Shown here in pieces: positions 45,501 through 57,232 of a stretch of 64,000 nt of DNA. Position numbers and translations under genes: made by a program. Numbering within the stretch: the first letter of the stretch is position 1; each line of letters begins with the position of its first letter. A model generated the notes under the pieces. That model saw nothing but the letters and a program-made list of their open reading frames with translations. It was not told the origin of the DNA and did no database searches. The DNA is taken from positions 124,001 to 188,000 of the forward strand of contig BDSL01000051.1 of NCBI GenBank assembly GCA_003116995.1, read 5' to 3'. Source of the DNA: Yamagishiella unicocca. Lineage: Eukaryota; Chlorophyta; Chlorophyceae; Chlamydomonadales; Volvocaceae.

Positions 45501-48500
45501 ATGGCGCGGCCTCGTGCGGATGCCGTCGAGAGTAAAGTGGGGGCCACTGAGCGGTGACAGCGACGATTTCGACGCGGCTGACGGCTCGTTTATCGTCAGC
45601 GCGCCGATGAACACCACCTCTGCTGCGGTTTGCGACACGTCGAATCGGCAGAACCGCACCGCCCTGTCCCCCACGACGTCGCCGCCCCTGCAGCAGCAGC
45701 GGCGTATCGCTGTGGAGCTGCTCCGCGAGCTGCAGGCAACGGTGACGGTTGGAGTGGCGCCACGGTGCCGCTCGGGGTCGCTGGCTCCGCAGACGTCCCC
45801 CGACTTTGACCCGTACTCTCCCAGCAGCGTGCCTCTTCAGGCTGCCGATGCATCTGCAGAAGGGACGGCACTCAGCGCTGCGAGGGAGCAGAAGCCGAGC
45901 GCGCTGCCGTTTGGGCCCCCAGTGACCGGCTTGCTGGAGGCTACGGAGGCGACTGCACAGGACACATCCACAACCAGCGCGGCCGGCGACTTTGGACGTG
46001 GACCGCCCGATGTGACGTCTGCGATGATGGCGCTTTTGCTGGAGCCACCCGGCAAGTTGGACGAAGCAGCAGCAGCAGCCCGTGCAACGTGTGGATCCGA
46101 TAGGCCGCCGTTAGGGACCCACGGGGCAGCAGCCGCTGCGGCGCCCCCGGGCCTATGTCAGCCACCTGAGACCACAGGCGAAGGCGTGTCGAAGCTTGTT
46201 GGTATGGAGCGGCAGGGCAGCAACCCCGTGCGCAGCTCGCCGCTGCCTGCGGCCGGCATGCCGCAGGCGGCTCCGGGCCGAGAAGGCAGGGCCGGCGCGA
46301 AGGACGCTGAGCGGCAGGTGCACGTGCAGGACTACCGCAGTTCGGGTCCGCTAGGGAAGGGCACCTGCAGCGTGCCCATCCTTGGTGTGCCGTCTGAGGA
46401 CCCCGTGGTCTCGCAGCTCATGGTGCCTGTGTTGTCTGCTCCCGTGGGCTCGTCGGTCGGCGGTTCGAGCCCGGTATACGAAAAAGCGCCCTCCGAGCGT
46501 TACAGCTCCTTTCTAAACCTGACGGTCCGCACGGCTGCGTCGTCCAGCCCCTCCCCGGACGCCGCTGGCGGATGTGCGAACGGCGGCCCGGCCACCAGCT
46601 TCCAGGCCTTAGCCTCACTGTCTTCGACGGGGGGCCCAGCTGTGACGACGCATCAGGTTCCATCCGACTACGTTCCCGCGCGTACCTTGTGTGCTCCTTC
46701 GGCGGTGATGGCCAGCAGCAGCCACACCGCCAGCACAGCTGCGTTCACGATGGGCACCAGCAGCGTGGAGGGGGGCCAGCTCTCGGCTAACCGCGGCGCA
46801 ATGGGATCCTGCAGTGTCGCTACAGGCTCGGACTTACAGGCGCTCCTCGGCTCGGGAGCCTCTGCGGCAGCAGCAGCGCCGTCTGCAACGGTGGCGCTGG
46901 CGGCTCTTGCGGCGTGGAGCCAGCAGGTCGTGCCGGAGGGTGCGGCGGACCCGGCACAGCCTCACCTTGCAGCGGAAGGGACATCATCTCCCACGCGTGT
47001 GGTTGTGCAAGGCCGAGGCCCAGCCATAGGCGGTCCGGAAGCCCCGGATGAGTTTGTGGGTGTGCCCAGGAGACAGGTGGCGCCTGTTGTGCCGGGCCGC
47101 GGCAGTGCCAGCGGCTTTGATCGTCACAGCAGCGATATCCTTTCTAGCGGATCGCAGGTCTCTCCTCAGGGTAAGCCGCTTCCTCATGCGTTTGCGGGTG
47201 TGATGTAATGCGGCCCAGAACGCGAGAGACGTGCGGTGCACAGGCGTCGCGCTGTGCGCCTTCTTGACCTCTTTGAGTATCCTAACCGAACTAAATATGA
47301 AAACCTGACCGAACTAAATATGAATTTGCTGACCGAACTAACTAGTTGTTGTTTCCGCCGGTGTCATCATTCGGGCTGCAGTCAATCATGAGGAGGGGTC
47401 CTTCCTGCTTACAACGGACTACAACTTTTCGATTGAGTTTGTGCCCCAGCACATGCGGGTAGGCAGCTCGCCCATGGCTGCACGGAGCATCCCAAACCAG
47501 CCGCGGGGCAACGCGCCCGGGCAGTACGGCGGCGTGAATCCGTCGAAGCCGCTTGCTTACATCGACGAGGAGAAGGCTGACGACGATGGCGTCGAAGAAC
47601 TCTCCTTCCTACTGCCAAAGGTAGGCCGTCGACGGTACAGGGTACATGTGTCACAAATTAGGTTAGTTGTCCGGGGGGGCGAGCAGCGCCGGCCCGCCGG
47701 CCCTTGAGACGAGACCAAATGGGACAGCTAGAGGAACGCGAATGTGATATCTCGTATGGGTAGTGTGCTCCTAGTATGCGGCCGTACAAGCAGTTGTCAG
47801 TTGACTTGCTCATTTTTCAGTTAGCCCGCAATTGTCGCGGTTCGTTTTGCGTTGACTGTGACCGTGGTGCTGATGTGCGTTGGATGCCGCAGGTATCGCC
47901 GCGCGACTGCTCGCTTATGGTCCCGCCGCCCCAGCTCCCTCCCGCCATGCCACTGCTCCGCCCGGCGCACTTGGCCTCAATGCCCTCTACGAAGGTACTG
48001 CAGCTGCTGCGCGCGCCAGGGGCGGGGGCGGAGGCGGGGTTGGGGTCTGGGCGGGCAGCTGCTCTCTGACACCGACCCACGGACCGAATGGTCGAGGGTT
48101 AAGCTGACAGCCGCGTAGCAAGCACCGAATGGCGACGACCTCGCTACCACCGATGACCGGGCCAGATGCAAATTGGACCCGCGTCACCCCCTCTCTCATG
48201 TGTCCGGTCCACGGTTCACTGAATCCCCCCTGCGCTACCCCTGGGCTACCCTTCAGGACTCGATGCTCATCACCTCGCCTTTCCGAGACGTAGCGCATTC
48301 CAGCGACCGCGCTCAGGCCTTCCTGGACGACAACGCGACGATAGCGGCTCCGTCTGGCGCCGTCCTCAGCACGGCTAGTCGCCAGTTGTCCCCGGCAGTT
48401 GAGGTGCCAGGGCCGCTCCGTCAGTCGTCGCCGATGTTACCTCCTCTGGAGGACGCCAGGCAAAACTGTATGGGCCGAATGTCCTTGCCGTTTCTCAATA

Positions 48501-51500
48501 ATATATCACCCAGCCTCCCGGCCACCCCCGTGTCTTCCGCCATTGCGCCGCCGCTGGACTCGCGCAGCCAGTCGGGCGGTTTGGTTTCGGGGCGGCTACA
48601 CTCCAACCCAGCAGGAACGTCCCGCAGTCTGCTGCGGGACCCGGGCTCCGCGTCCAACAGCCGAACCACAACTTACTTGCAGCACACGGGGCTCGAACAG
48701 GGGAGGCGGCTGCGCGCGGTGCTCAAGGCGCTGGTTAACAACAACGATGCCGGCGGCGGCGCCGCCGCCGCCGCCGCCGCGGCCGCCGCTGCCGCCAGCG
48801 CCAGCAGCAACGCCGTGCTGAACCCCGCCTGGAGCGATGCGCTGGCACACAACTCGCAGGGCGTCGCGGCCTGTGGCAACGGATCCGCGGTTGCCATCCC
48901 GAAGCTGTCATTGGACCTGGTCGGCCCCCGCGTGCCGCGGGCTCCAAACGTGTCGCTGGCGGGCAACATGCCGTCGCCCGCCGAGGTCAGTCGCCTGCAG
49001 TCAACACAGCAAGACGACGGCCGCTGGCATGAGGTGCTCGTAAGGCCCTGCTTCGATCCGATGAGCAGCGAGCCGCTGGTCATGGTGAGTGCGGGCTCGC
49101 GACCCCCGCGGGGAGCGGGGGGCGGACGGAGGAAACGGGGGGGGGAGTTCAGAGAGGTAAACCGGGGTGTGGTTGCGATGGCTTCGGTGGGGGAAAAACT
49201 AGGTGGGTGGTGTTGAGTCGCAAGGAATGTTCCCTTACGGGCGCAACACAGGTCCAGCATGGGCTTGGGTGCGTGTTAGCAAAGCAGGTACGGATGTGCC
49301 GGCACGTGCTCGCAGAAAGAGCACAAGACACGCCAGTTGCGAGGCTGGGCCTTAACATGGAAGATGAATGGCGGCACCTGACCGCCTGTCAGCACGGGCC
49401 GCCAGCCAGCGTTCCAATGTCGTGTCTCGGCCCAGCCTGGTAGCTCCTGACACGCAACTGACGCTTGCAAGCTCACACACGGTTTGACCCCCCTCCACAT
49501 GCGTTTTGGCCCCCTTCCCTGGACCCCAGGTGATCCAGACGGACGTCACCAGCAAGGTGAGCGGGCCTCTGGGGATCTCTGTGGCCGTGGGTTTTGCGGC
49601 ATGACGTGGCCCCGGGATACAACGCCTTCTGGGCCTTCGTTCGCTGCCAACGTCCGCACCCTCACTCCCTAGTATTACAGTGTCCATTCCTCATCTAACT
49701 GGTTCGTCCTCCGGGCCTCTCCCTCTGACCCTCCCTCCGGCCGTCCAATCTGTTTGTGTGCCTCGGGCACTGAATACCGGTACACGTTTCTACGCTGCCC
49801 TCCCTCCCTGTGGACTCCCATCCACGGGTCTTCTTCGAAATCCCTCTGGACTTGTCTCTCAAGTGCCGATCCGCGGGCTTCCTCTCAAGCCTCCCCCCGG
49901 CTTCCTCCGGCTTCCCCCGGCTTCCTCCGTCCCCGACAGGTCCGTGCTGAGGAGCTCCTGGCGCGGGTGCTGGAGGCGGAGCATCGGCTGCTGGCGGACA
50001 TATTCCCGCGACATGTCGTACAGTACATGACTCAGCAGCGGAAGGACGAGGCGGAGCTGGAGCGAAACGGCCTGATGCTTCTTCGCCACATCCAGGTACA
50101 GCCTGGCCGATTGTGGGGTCTCCACTCCAAAGTAACCGCTGGCTGGCGAGTGGTCTTTTCAACACCCCTAACCCCCAAAATCCGCACACCCACACCGCCG
50201 GTGGGAGTGTGCAGCCCTTCGCTGCCCGGCTCGGGCATCCGACATGCAGCACCCTTTCACCCGACATGCAGCACCCTTTCACCCGACATGCAGCACCCTT
50301 TTACGGGGCATGCAGCACCCTTTCACGGTTGCTTGGGGTGGCACCCTCATTGACTGGTAGCGCACCCCCAACCCTGCGCCCCCCACCCCACGGTTTCCCA
50401 CTCGGCTTCCTTGTCCACGGGCTTTCCTCAACCCCCTGCACAACCCTCCCCTTCCGTTGCAGGATCCGGCGGCAGTTGCTACAATGCACGACAGCGTGAC
50501 GGTTCTGTTCGCCGGTGAGTGAGGCCTTTCTAAGACAAGTTCCGTTGCCAGGAGCGCGCGTGAAGTTGCGCGAGTTCGTGCGCCAGCGATTAGCACCTAC
50601 GTGAATGAACGGCTGGTGCCTGCTACTGGGAAAATGAAGGCGCGGTTCCACCATGGATTGGTTGCCGCTTACGGAATGGATGAACGATGGTTCTGGGCCC
50701 ACTGCCGTCCTCTCCTCCGCATGTCCTCTGGCCCCGCGCAGACATCAAGGGCTTCACGGAGATGTCCAAGGCGGTCCCCGCCGGTGTCGTGATGACCTTC
50801 CTCAACGACCTGTACACGCGATTCGACAGGTGGGGGGACGGGAATGTAGCTTCGGACGGGAGCTGCGGTTCGGGCCGCAAATGCAGCCCACGGGCTGTCT
50901 ATCTGCTACCCAACGCCCTGAGCACGTCGGGGCTTGCACGGAACTGCAAAAGTGGTGTGTTGTGGGTAGCAGTGAAGTTACAACACACGCACCTCCACTC
51001 CCGCTACTGCTGTCTTATGGCGACCACCTTGCCCCGCCCTCGCCCTCGGCACCGACACCCTCCCCTCCCTTATGCCAACCCCCGCAGCCTCACCGACGTG
51101 TACGGCGTGTACAAGGTGGAGACCATCGGCGACTGCTACATGGTCGCTGGCGGGCTGGTGGCTCGTGACATCGACGGCTACGGCCGGGCGGTGCGGGGGC
51201 AGGGCGACACGGACCCGCTGCACGCCATGCGCGTGGTGGCCTTCGCGCGGGCGATGCTGGAGGAGGCGGCCAAGGTGCAGCTGCCAAACACGGGGGAGCC
51301 GGTGCAGGTGGGGAGGAGGACGGGGAGAGGAGGGGAGGAGGAGGGGTTGCCTGGGAGAGGAGGAGGGGAGGAGGGGTTGCCTGGGAGAGGAGGGGAGGAG
51401 GGGTTGCCTGGGAGAGGAGGGGAGGAGGAGGGGTTGCCTGGGAGAGGAGGAGGGGAGGAGGGGTTGCCTGGGAGAGGAGGGGAGGAGGGGTTGCCTGGGA

Positions 51501-53122
51501 GAGGAGGAGGGGAGGAGGGGTTGCCTGGGAGAGGAGGGGAGGAGGGGTTGCCTGGGAGAGGAGGGGAGGAGGAGGGGTTGCCTGGGAGAGGAGGAGGGGA
51601 GGAGGGGTTGCCTGGGAGAGGAGGGGAGGAGGGGTTGCCTGGGAGAGGAGGAGGGGAGGAGGGGTTGCCTGGGAGAGGAGGGGAGGAGGGGTTGCCTGGG
51701 AGAGGAGGGGAGGAGGAGGGGTTGCCTGGGAGAGGAGGGGAGGAGGAGGGGTTGCCTGGGAGAGGAGGGGAGGAGGGGTTGCCTGGGAGAGGAGGGGAGG
51801 AGGAGGGGTTGCCTGGGAGAGGAGGGGAGGAGGAGGGGTTGCCTGGGAGAGTGGAGGAAGGGGCGTGGTGGGGCGCTCAACCAAGTCAGCGGCCTCGATG
51901 AGCTGGCAAGAGCCGTGGTGAGCTGGAGCATGCTGCGCCGAGGTGTTTATCCACTAACACATCGACCCATTCCCGTTCGTCATCACCAAGCTGCTCCCGG
52001 GTTTTTCCGCCTGCGAAGTCCACCACCATGGCAACCATGATGCATGTGTCTCCGCACCCGCAGGTGCGCGTCGGCATGCACAGCGGCTCGGTGATGAGTG
52101 GCGTGGTGGGCCAGAAGATGCCCAGGTTTTGTCTCTTTGGTGAGTGCGCAGCAAAGGCGTCCCCAAAAGTGGTGCACGAAGGCTCTTGTCTTGGCGAATA
52201 CCTAGTCAACAAGTGCGTGCTTCGGCCGCGAGGCCATGGCTTTGCGCCTCCATACCCCCAGCCACCCCAGCCACGCCGTATCTTGGCGCGTATGCTCATT
52301 GGCCATGTCCTTCCCCTTTCAAATTCCCTTTTTGGCCCCTTTCCCCAGGCGACACCATCAACACGGCCAGCCGCATGGTGAGCCGCGCAGCTTGAGGCTG
52401 GCACTTGGAACGTTTTGCGCTTCTGCTGTTGGCACCGAAGATTTGGTTGCTTGCTGCCCGGTCCCGGTCCTGCCTTGACATCCTTCCCCCCCTTCCCCCT
52501 CCTGCGGCCCCCCCAGGAGAGCACCGGGCGACCAGGTGCCATCCACGTCTCCTCCGTCACTCGCCGGATGCTGCCCCCGGAGGAGGACGCGGAGGTCTGG
52601 GCGGCCACGGGCGGCGTGGAGGTCAAGGGCAAGGGGCGCATGGACACGGTAGGGATCCGCCGAGGACACACAACCACCTTTTGTCTTCGGTTATACCATG
52701 CAGAGCAACCGGCCAACCACCAACTGAACCCTCCGTCTTGCTCTCCAGTACCTCTCTGCAACCTCTGCCCTCCAATATACCGTGTTGCACATGAGGCACG
52801 TGAGGCATCAGTTGCGAGCCGCTCTTGGCGAACACCCCACCCTCCTGCGACGCCCTGGCCCACACCACTTCTGGCCCCCACCACTCCTGGCCCCCAGTTT
52901 CTGTGGCTGCCCGAGTCACCCGGTGCCGGTCGCCAGCGGCGAGACAAGCAGCAGCGGGCCATGCTGCTGGGCACCCTCAGCACGCTACACGCCACCTCAA
53001 CGTCGCCTTCGCCGCCGTCGTCCATGCGCGGAAGGAATGCCGCGCGGCCCCAGTCGGGGTCCGCTGCGTCGATCATTCGAGCCACGTCTAGCACGTTTGA
53101 CGCTACCAGCACAATGTGCTAA
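42565..53122 (+). CDS. Class III nucleotide cyclase, guanylate-cyclase type, with PAS-like region (cyclase A)
   Basis: Twenty exons: 42565-42748, 42812-42943, 43199-43515, 43722-43795, 44008-44092, 44367-44641, 45011-45311, 45499-47170, 47382-47620, 47893-47994, 48257-49084, 49530-49556, 49940-50095, 50463-50514, 50742-50829, 51088-51307, 52064-52139, 52349-52377, 52517-52648, 52898-53122, giving 1737 residues. MGSFASR fits N-myristoylation. A PAS-like segment spans ~320-380 (SNIPSIVTMFDMTG, RVLHQNRSSVAYMG). Long Ala/Ser-rich linkers lead to the helix LLARVLEAEHRLLADIFPRH and the catalytic domain: VTVLFADIKGFTEMS (metal Asp ~1482), VYKVETIGDCYMVAGG (Glu ~1522, metal Asp ~1526), PRFCLFGDTINTASRM (Cys ~1607, Asn ~1614, Arg ~1618). 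The Glu/Cys pair is the guanylate-cyclase signature (adenylate cyclases have Lys/Asp), so cGMP synthesis is predicted. No membrane segment was seen. The extreme C-terminus is Ser/Thr-rich. Confidence 0.93.
50239..50330 (+). repeat. 22-bp tandem repeat in cyclase A intron 13
   Basis: About four copies of CGACATGCAGCACCCTTTCA plus CC, the last two diverged (GGGGCATGCAGCACCCTTT). It lies wholly within the intron 50096-50462. Confidence 0.85.
51310..51852 (+). repeat. Purine-rich 24-30-bp minisatellite in cyclase A intron 16
   Basis: About 19 copies of a unit built on GGGTTGCCTGGGAGAGGAGG followed by 1-3 GGGGAGG or GAGG steps, so units are 24, 27 or 30 bases, all multiples of three. The array starts within a few bases of the splice donor at 51308 and is read in the same frame as exon 16 without a stop until 51901. 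The plus strand is almost all purine except the TTGCCT block. Confidence 0.93.
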
Positions 53123-53758
53123 GGCTCGCTACGGCCGCCCTGCAAGGCCTGGGGCGGCGGGACAGCGCTGTGGCCCACGAGGTCCCCCCCGTTTCTAACA
53201 TCCCCGTTTCTATTTCGTGTCCAGGGGGTTCCTCGCCACCTCCACCTCGGCGTGTCAGGCCTGGTGTGGTTTCGTCACAGGGGGGCGTGCGCTGGGCAGG
53301 CGAGGTGGGCCATTGACGAGTCCTGTTTCTGCAGGGTCTCTTCAGAGCATTGGTTACAGCTTGGTTGGGTGACTTACTTGCGCTCTAATATAATGCGCCC
53401 GCGCGGCAGATACTTGTGGGCACAGGGACGGGTTGGAACGGTGTGGGAAAACAAATGAAGCAAAAATGCAACGCGAACTGCAATACCTGCAGGTGGGGTT
53501 CGACCATGGGCTCGGAGGCTAAGTACAGCTGTGGGTTTCGGAGTGCAGGTGGAAAGTAGTTAGCTTCGCGCTGCTTCCTTTTGATAAAACAAAGGCGCAT
53601 GGGAGCGTGCTAGGCACACAAGCCCTCGCCGTTGAACTGTTCTGGCTTGCAGCGGTCAGCGAACCTTCATGATGGATGCTATTGAGTGGGAACGCAAGCT
53701 GGATGGATGCTTTGCAATGAGCAAGCGGTGGTGATGCTGGCGGTTGCGGGGGACGTTT

Positions 53759-54778
53759 ATGTATGGGCTGTCGTACACAGACGATTCAGACACGGTCAAT
53801 TGGCTTGGCGCAGCTATCGCTGGAGCACTCAGGCCACGCGAGCCCACTATGTGTTTTTTGTTGTTCGGGTCCGTGCGAAGCCTTCGGTCGCCTTGCAGAT
53901 GCGGCCATTGTCCCCGTACTGGCGAACATTTTGGTTGGCTTTGGCTTGGCCGCTCTTGTGTTGGTCACGGACGTTCCGTGAAGGGTCTGGGATCGGTTGG
54001 CACGGAGGTTGAGGCTTGGGGGCCAGCATGGCATTACATGTCGGTCATGCAACCCCGCGTTGTTGCTGTCGATCTTCAGTGCGTTCGTTTGGTTGGCTTC
54101 GCAAACCACATTCACACGAGCTGTGGCTTGTGGCATCGCGTTCGCCAAGCAGAATTGACGAACTCAATTAGGCAAACGTTTCTTATGTTATTTGTGGCCA
54201 TTTGGGTGGCCACGCGACGCGCCCATTTACAAATAGGTTTGAAACGTATCACGACGGTTGCATACGGACTTCGGTTTGGTCATGGGCACTGCAGCGCCGA
54301 AGCCAGGTGGCGCCAGCGCACGGGGTTCGGAGATGTTACGTTACCTTGTTTTGGTGGGCTGCTGCTTATCTTCGTGCGTCGCGCGGAGAACGATGATGCT
54401 GCTCATTTCATTCCAAGAGGGGCCGACGAGGAGCAGGAGGCGGAATGGGTGATAAGGGATGAGGGAGAGCGGAACCCACCACTGGGAAATCAACTGTGGA
54501 GGCACCGAGCCTATTTGGCTCCCCACGTTTGTGCCCGCGAGCGGTATGACATGACCTGGAATGCGGAAGCACGACCGGTTACATTTCAAATGCGAGGGCG
54601 GACATATACAACCATGTGCGGACAGCCGCGTATCCGCCTTGGGAAGCGGCGGCTTTGCGCCGCGTGTTTCGTACTTGTCCTGGAGGTAAAGCAAGGTAAC
54701 GAGATCAAGTTCGTTTCGTTAGACCACGGATGCGCTTGCTTGGCGAGGGTTAGCGGTGAAGACAAGCAGGCGCATTGA
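53759..54778 (+). other. Long open frame of unknown status
   Basis: From ATG 53759 (MYGLSYTDDSDTVNW) the frame runs 339 codons without intron. It contains hydrophobic stretches (TFLMLFVAIWVA, GGLLLIFV) and an acidic patch (GADEEQEAEWVIRDEGE). It lacks the GC3 bias of the genuine exons and shows no known domain. It could be an intronless gene, transposon debris or chance. I lean to non-coding. Confidence 0.25.
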
Positions 54779-54783
54779 CAGCG

Positions 54784-56515
54784 ATGCTGGGGCTCAAATC
54801 AGGCATCATCGCCCGGGCGGCAGTAGGCTTTTAGGGTGATGATGGTCTGAGGCCAGGTAATGCGCTTGGCTCGCAGCGCGAGGGCTGAAGGGGCCAGGTT
54901 TTTTTGGTTTGCATTGTTCGCTGAGGTGGCCTGATCCGACCGTGGCAGCGCGATGCGCGACCTACCCGCAGTGCTGCAACGAATTGCGGAGCTCGCTATG
55001 CTGCGGAGCAGCATATCCCCCGGTTCGAATTTCGGAACTCGCTATGATGCGGGACATCAAAGGCCCCCGGTTGCAGTTCGTAATGGCGATTGCTTTACAA
55101 CAAGAAGTCGTGCTTGCAACTTGCCTACCTCGGTGTAGATAATGAGGTACGCGTGCATGGCGTTGGATGCTTGGATCGGGTAGAAGTTGAGGAAGACGTC
55201 GTCCAGCTGGGCTGTGCCAGTCACAGGATTTCCGAGCACACGCTGCTGGTTCATTAAAGGCGATTTGCAAAGATATTTAGTCCGGCCAGGGTCACACTCT
55301 CGACCTCGTAATGCAGTAGTGACTGTTACAATGGGCCTTCGACCATATGGTAGAGCCATCGGGCGCATCGCCTGACACTGCACGAGACGCGCGATGGGTG
55401 TGGGTGAGTGTGCCTGTGTATGTGTATGTGTGTGTGTGTGTTCTTTTCTGCAAAGCTGACGCAATCGCAGCCGCAGCAGCCACAGGTAGATAGCAGCAGG
55501 TAGCCATGATAAGCTGCAAAGGCCGCCTCCTACAAATTCAGCTGCCTAGATGCGCGTTTATCGTGAGCCCTAAAAGAATGTTGCAGGAAGCCAAAAGGCC
55601 AAGTACGGCCCCGCCACCGACACTCCGCTGCACTGATCTTCACGGATAAAGGCTGGATCTCTGCCGCTATTGTTGCAGTTCGTTGTATATTCGAGTGTGA
55701 AGAGTCCGTTGGGAACGACAGCAACCCTTGGCAGCAGGATCGGAATCAACGGCGAGGTACCGCAGTGCCGGAGGACAGATGCGTGCATCCATGAAACGCC
55801 ATCAGCGTGTCCTGTGGATTTACTTTTTACAATGCCAGTATGCTTGCTATCGCACATAATAATCGTGCTGTCGGTGGCCATCAAGGCGTAGTAGGACACA
55901 ATCATGCGGCAGTCAAGCGCCGTTGGGGTCCTGCGAAATGTCATGTGGTCCAGGCGACTCCGGGGCTCTCCTAAACGACTGGAACTTTCTGGAGCCAGGG
56001 CACTGGGCATTTCCGCGGTTTACATGGGCGCCCCATTCGCATATTGTCCGAGCATCCCAATGCCAAGGCGGGTCTGTGCCGTTAGTGTGGGATGCTGCCA
56101 TCGCAATGGGGCTGAGCAGACGCGGCGAAGCCATAAGTCGGTTTCTGCGGGGACAGGTTGAGCGCACGCCGATACGCGACACTCTCATGCACAGGTGCAT
56201 GTCCCGGGCAACAGTAAGCTGACACCAATCACATCGTAAGCTGCTAAGTAACCCTGACGCGTTGGCGAAACCCTGGCTTATATGTTGTGAGCACGTGTCG
56301 CGATCCGTTCCATGCCTGCAAGCCGTCTCCTCACAAGCTGAAGGTAGGTAGGTTACTGCACACCCCGTTCCGTCATGTCGAAAGCCTGGAAGAAGTTGCC
56401 CGTACAAGCTGAACCGGTATCTTAACCTGATATCCTGTATCTCGACAGCAAAACTGTCACCGACAGGCGTCAACTGTCGATCCCAGCATAAGCAACCTCG
56501 ATACCACGATTTCAT
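54784..56515 (-). other. Possible unidentified multi-exon gene on the minus strand
   Basis: Four minus-strand open pieces look more protein-like than their surroundings. One at 56515-56426 starts MKSWYRGCLCWDRQL and ends at a GTTAAG donor. One at 56010-55570 contains STIIMCDSKHTG, VSWMHASVLRHCG, ILLPRVAVVPNGLFTLEYTT, DQCSGVSVAGPYLAFWLPA. One at ~55250-55133 reads QRVLGNPVTGTAQLDDVFLN FYPIQASNAMHAYLIIYTE, then a GTAGGC donor. The last near 54890-54801 reads RAKRITWPQTIITLKAYCRP and ends GDDA-stop. I could not find a set of splice phases joining all four, nor a family. The texture (spaced Cys, His-containing beta-type segments) is that of a secreted or copper-type enzyme domain, but that is only an impression. 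Confidence 0.3.
55397..55441 (+). repeat. GT-rich microsatellite
   Basis: A run of GT dinucleotides interrupted by GGGTGAGTGTGCCTGTGTAT and then pure GTGTGT. It lies in the spacer between the two cyclases. Confidence 0.85.
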
Positions 56516-57232
56516 GACACCAGTGATTGGTCAGAACCTGTCAGGAACAGGTCTGCGGGTGTGCAACTCCACCTGCCGCGTCCCTTTCCTAGGCCTCTCT
56601 CCCCCCGGGAACGCTAGGCCGTAATACATCTCCCCCCAGGAACGCTTGGCCGTAATATATTAATATTTTACGTTGCGTGGCTTTGAGCTTTGCAGTTTCG
56701 CTCCGTCACAAACAGTGCCGTCTCGTTCGGCAAGATAATGACAACTCGCGGATTAGTTCACCGAATTGCGCATAAAATGTTACATCGATACAAGTCGATA
56801 CAAGCAGTATACAGCAGTTTCCGCGCTCATCACCTCATCGCAGCCTGTTGGCTGGATCCGGTTTCCGCGGCCAAGCATTCCCGGGCTGCCGCTTTTACGT
56901 GCACTTATCGTCAATCCATACTTCGTAGGTGCAAGTAATTCCTGGATTGTTTGACAAGCACTGCAGACAGCTGTAAGACCAGATTTGGTAGCGCTCCGAT
57001 CTAGCGATCCTTCCGAAATGTATCTGCACACCGCCGTGCCGTACAGCATGACTGCGAGGCCAGAGGAAGAGGCCTGCTGCGTCAGTCCACGCCAGATAGC
57101 AGGAAATAACTCGGTGCTAATGAGCACTGACTGATACTAAAATATTGTTAGGTAGGAATGGCTGTGCAGGCCACCATACAAAGCCTTCATTCAGATATGG
57201 AGTAGGCAGCCAACCACCAGCTCCTTCAGGGA

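Larger units (their letters stand above)
53123..57232. other. Region between the two cyclase genes
   Basis: About 4.1 kb of more balanced base composition. Apart from the 3' UTR of cyclase A and the promoter of cyclase B it holds a 340-residue plus-strand frame (53759-54778), a cluster of plausible minus-strand exons (54784-56515) and a GT-rich microsatellite at 55397-55441. Near 56580-56660 a 23-base unit (CTCCCCCCAGGAACGCT, GGCCGTAATA) is duplicated. None belongs to a family I recognise. Confidence 0.45.

Noticed and set aside
47893..48000. Alternative frame (GIAARLLAYGPAAPAPSRHA) for cyclase A exon 10
   Set aside because: Exons 9 and 11 both demand phase 0 at this exon, which selects the VSPRDCSLMVPPPQ reading.
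50978..51931. Minus-strand Pro/Leu/Ser repeat protein
   Set aside because: It is the complement of the purine-rich cyclase intron repeat with no independent support.
52760..52897. Earlier acceptor giving cyclase A an exon beginning YLSATSALQY
   Set aside because: The acceptor at 52897 continues the conserved KGKGRMDT as FLWLPES and yields a typical Ser-rich end. The earlier one gives a Pro/Arg-rich frame unlike the family.
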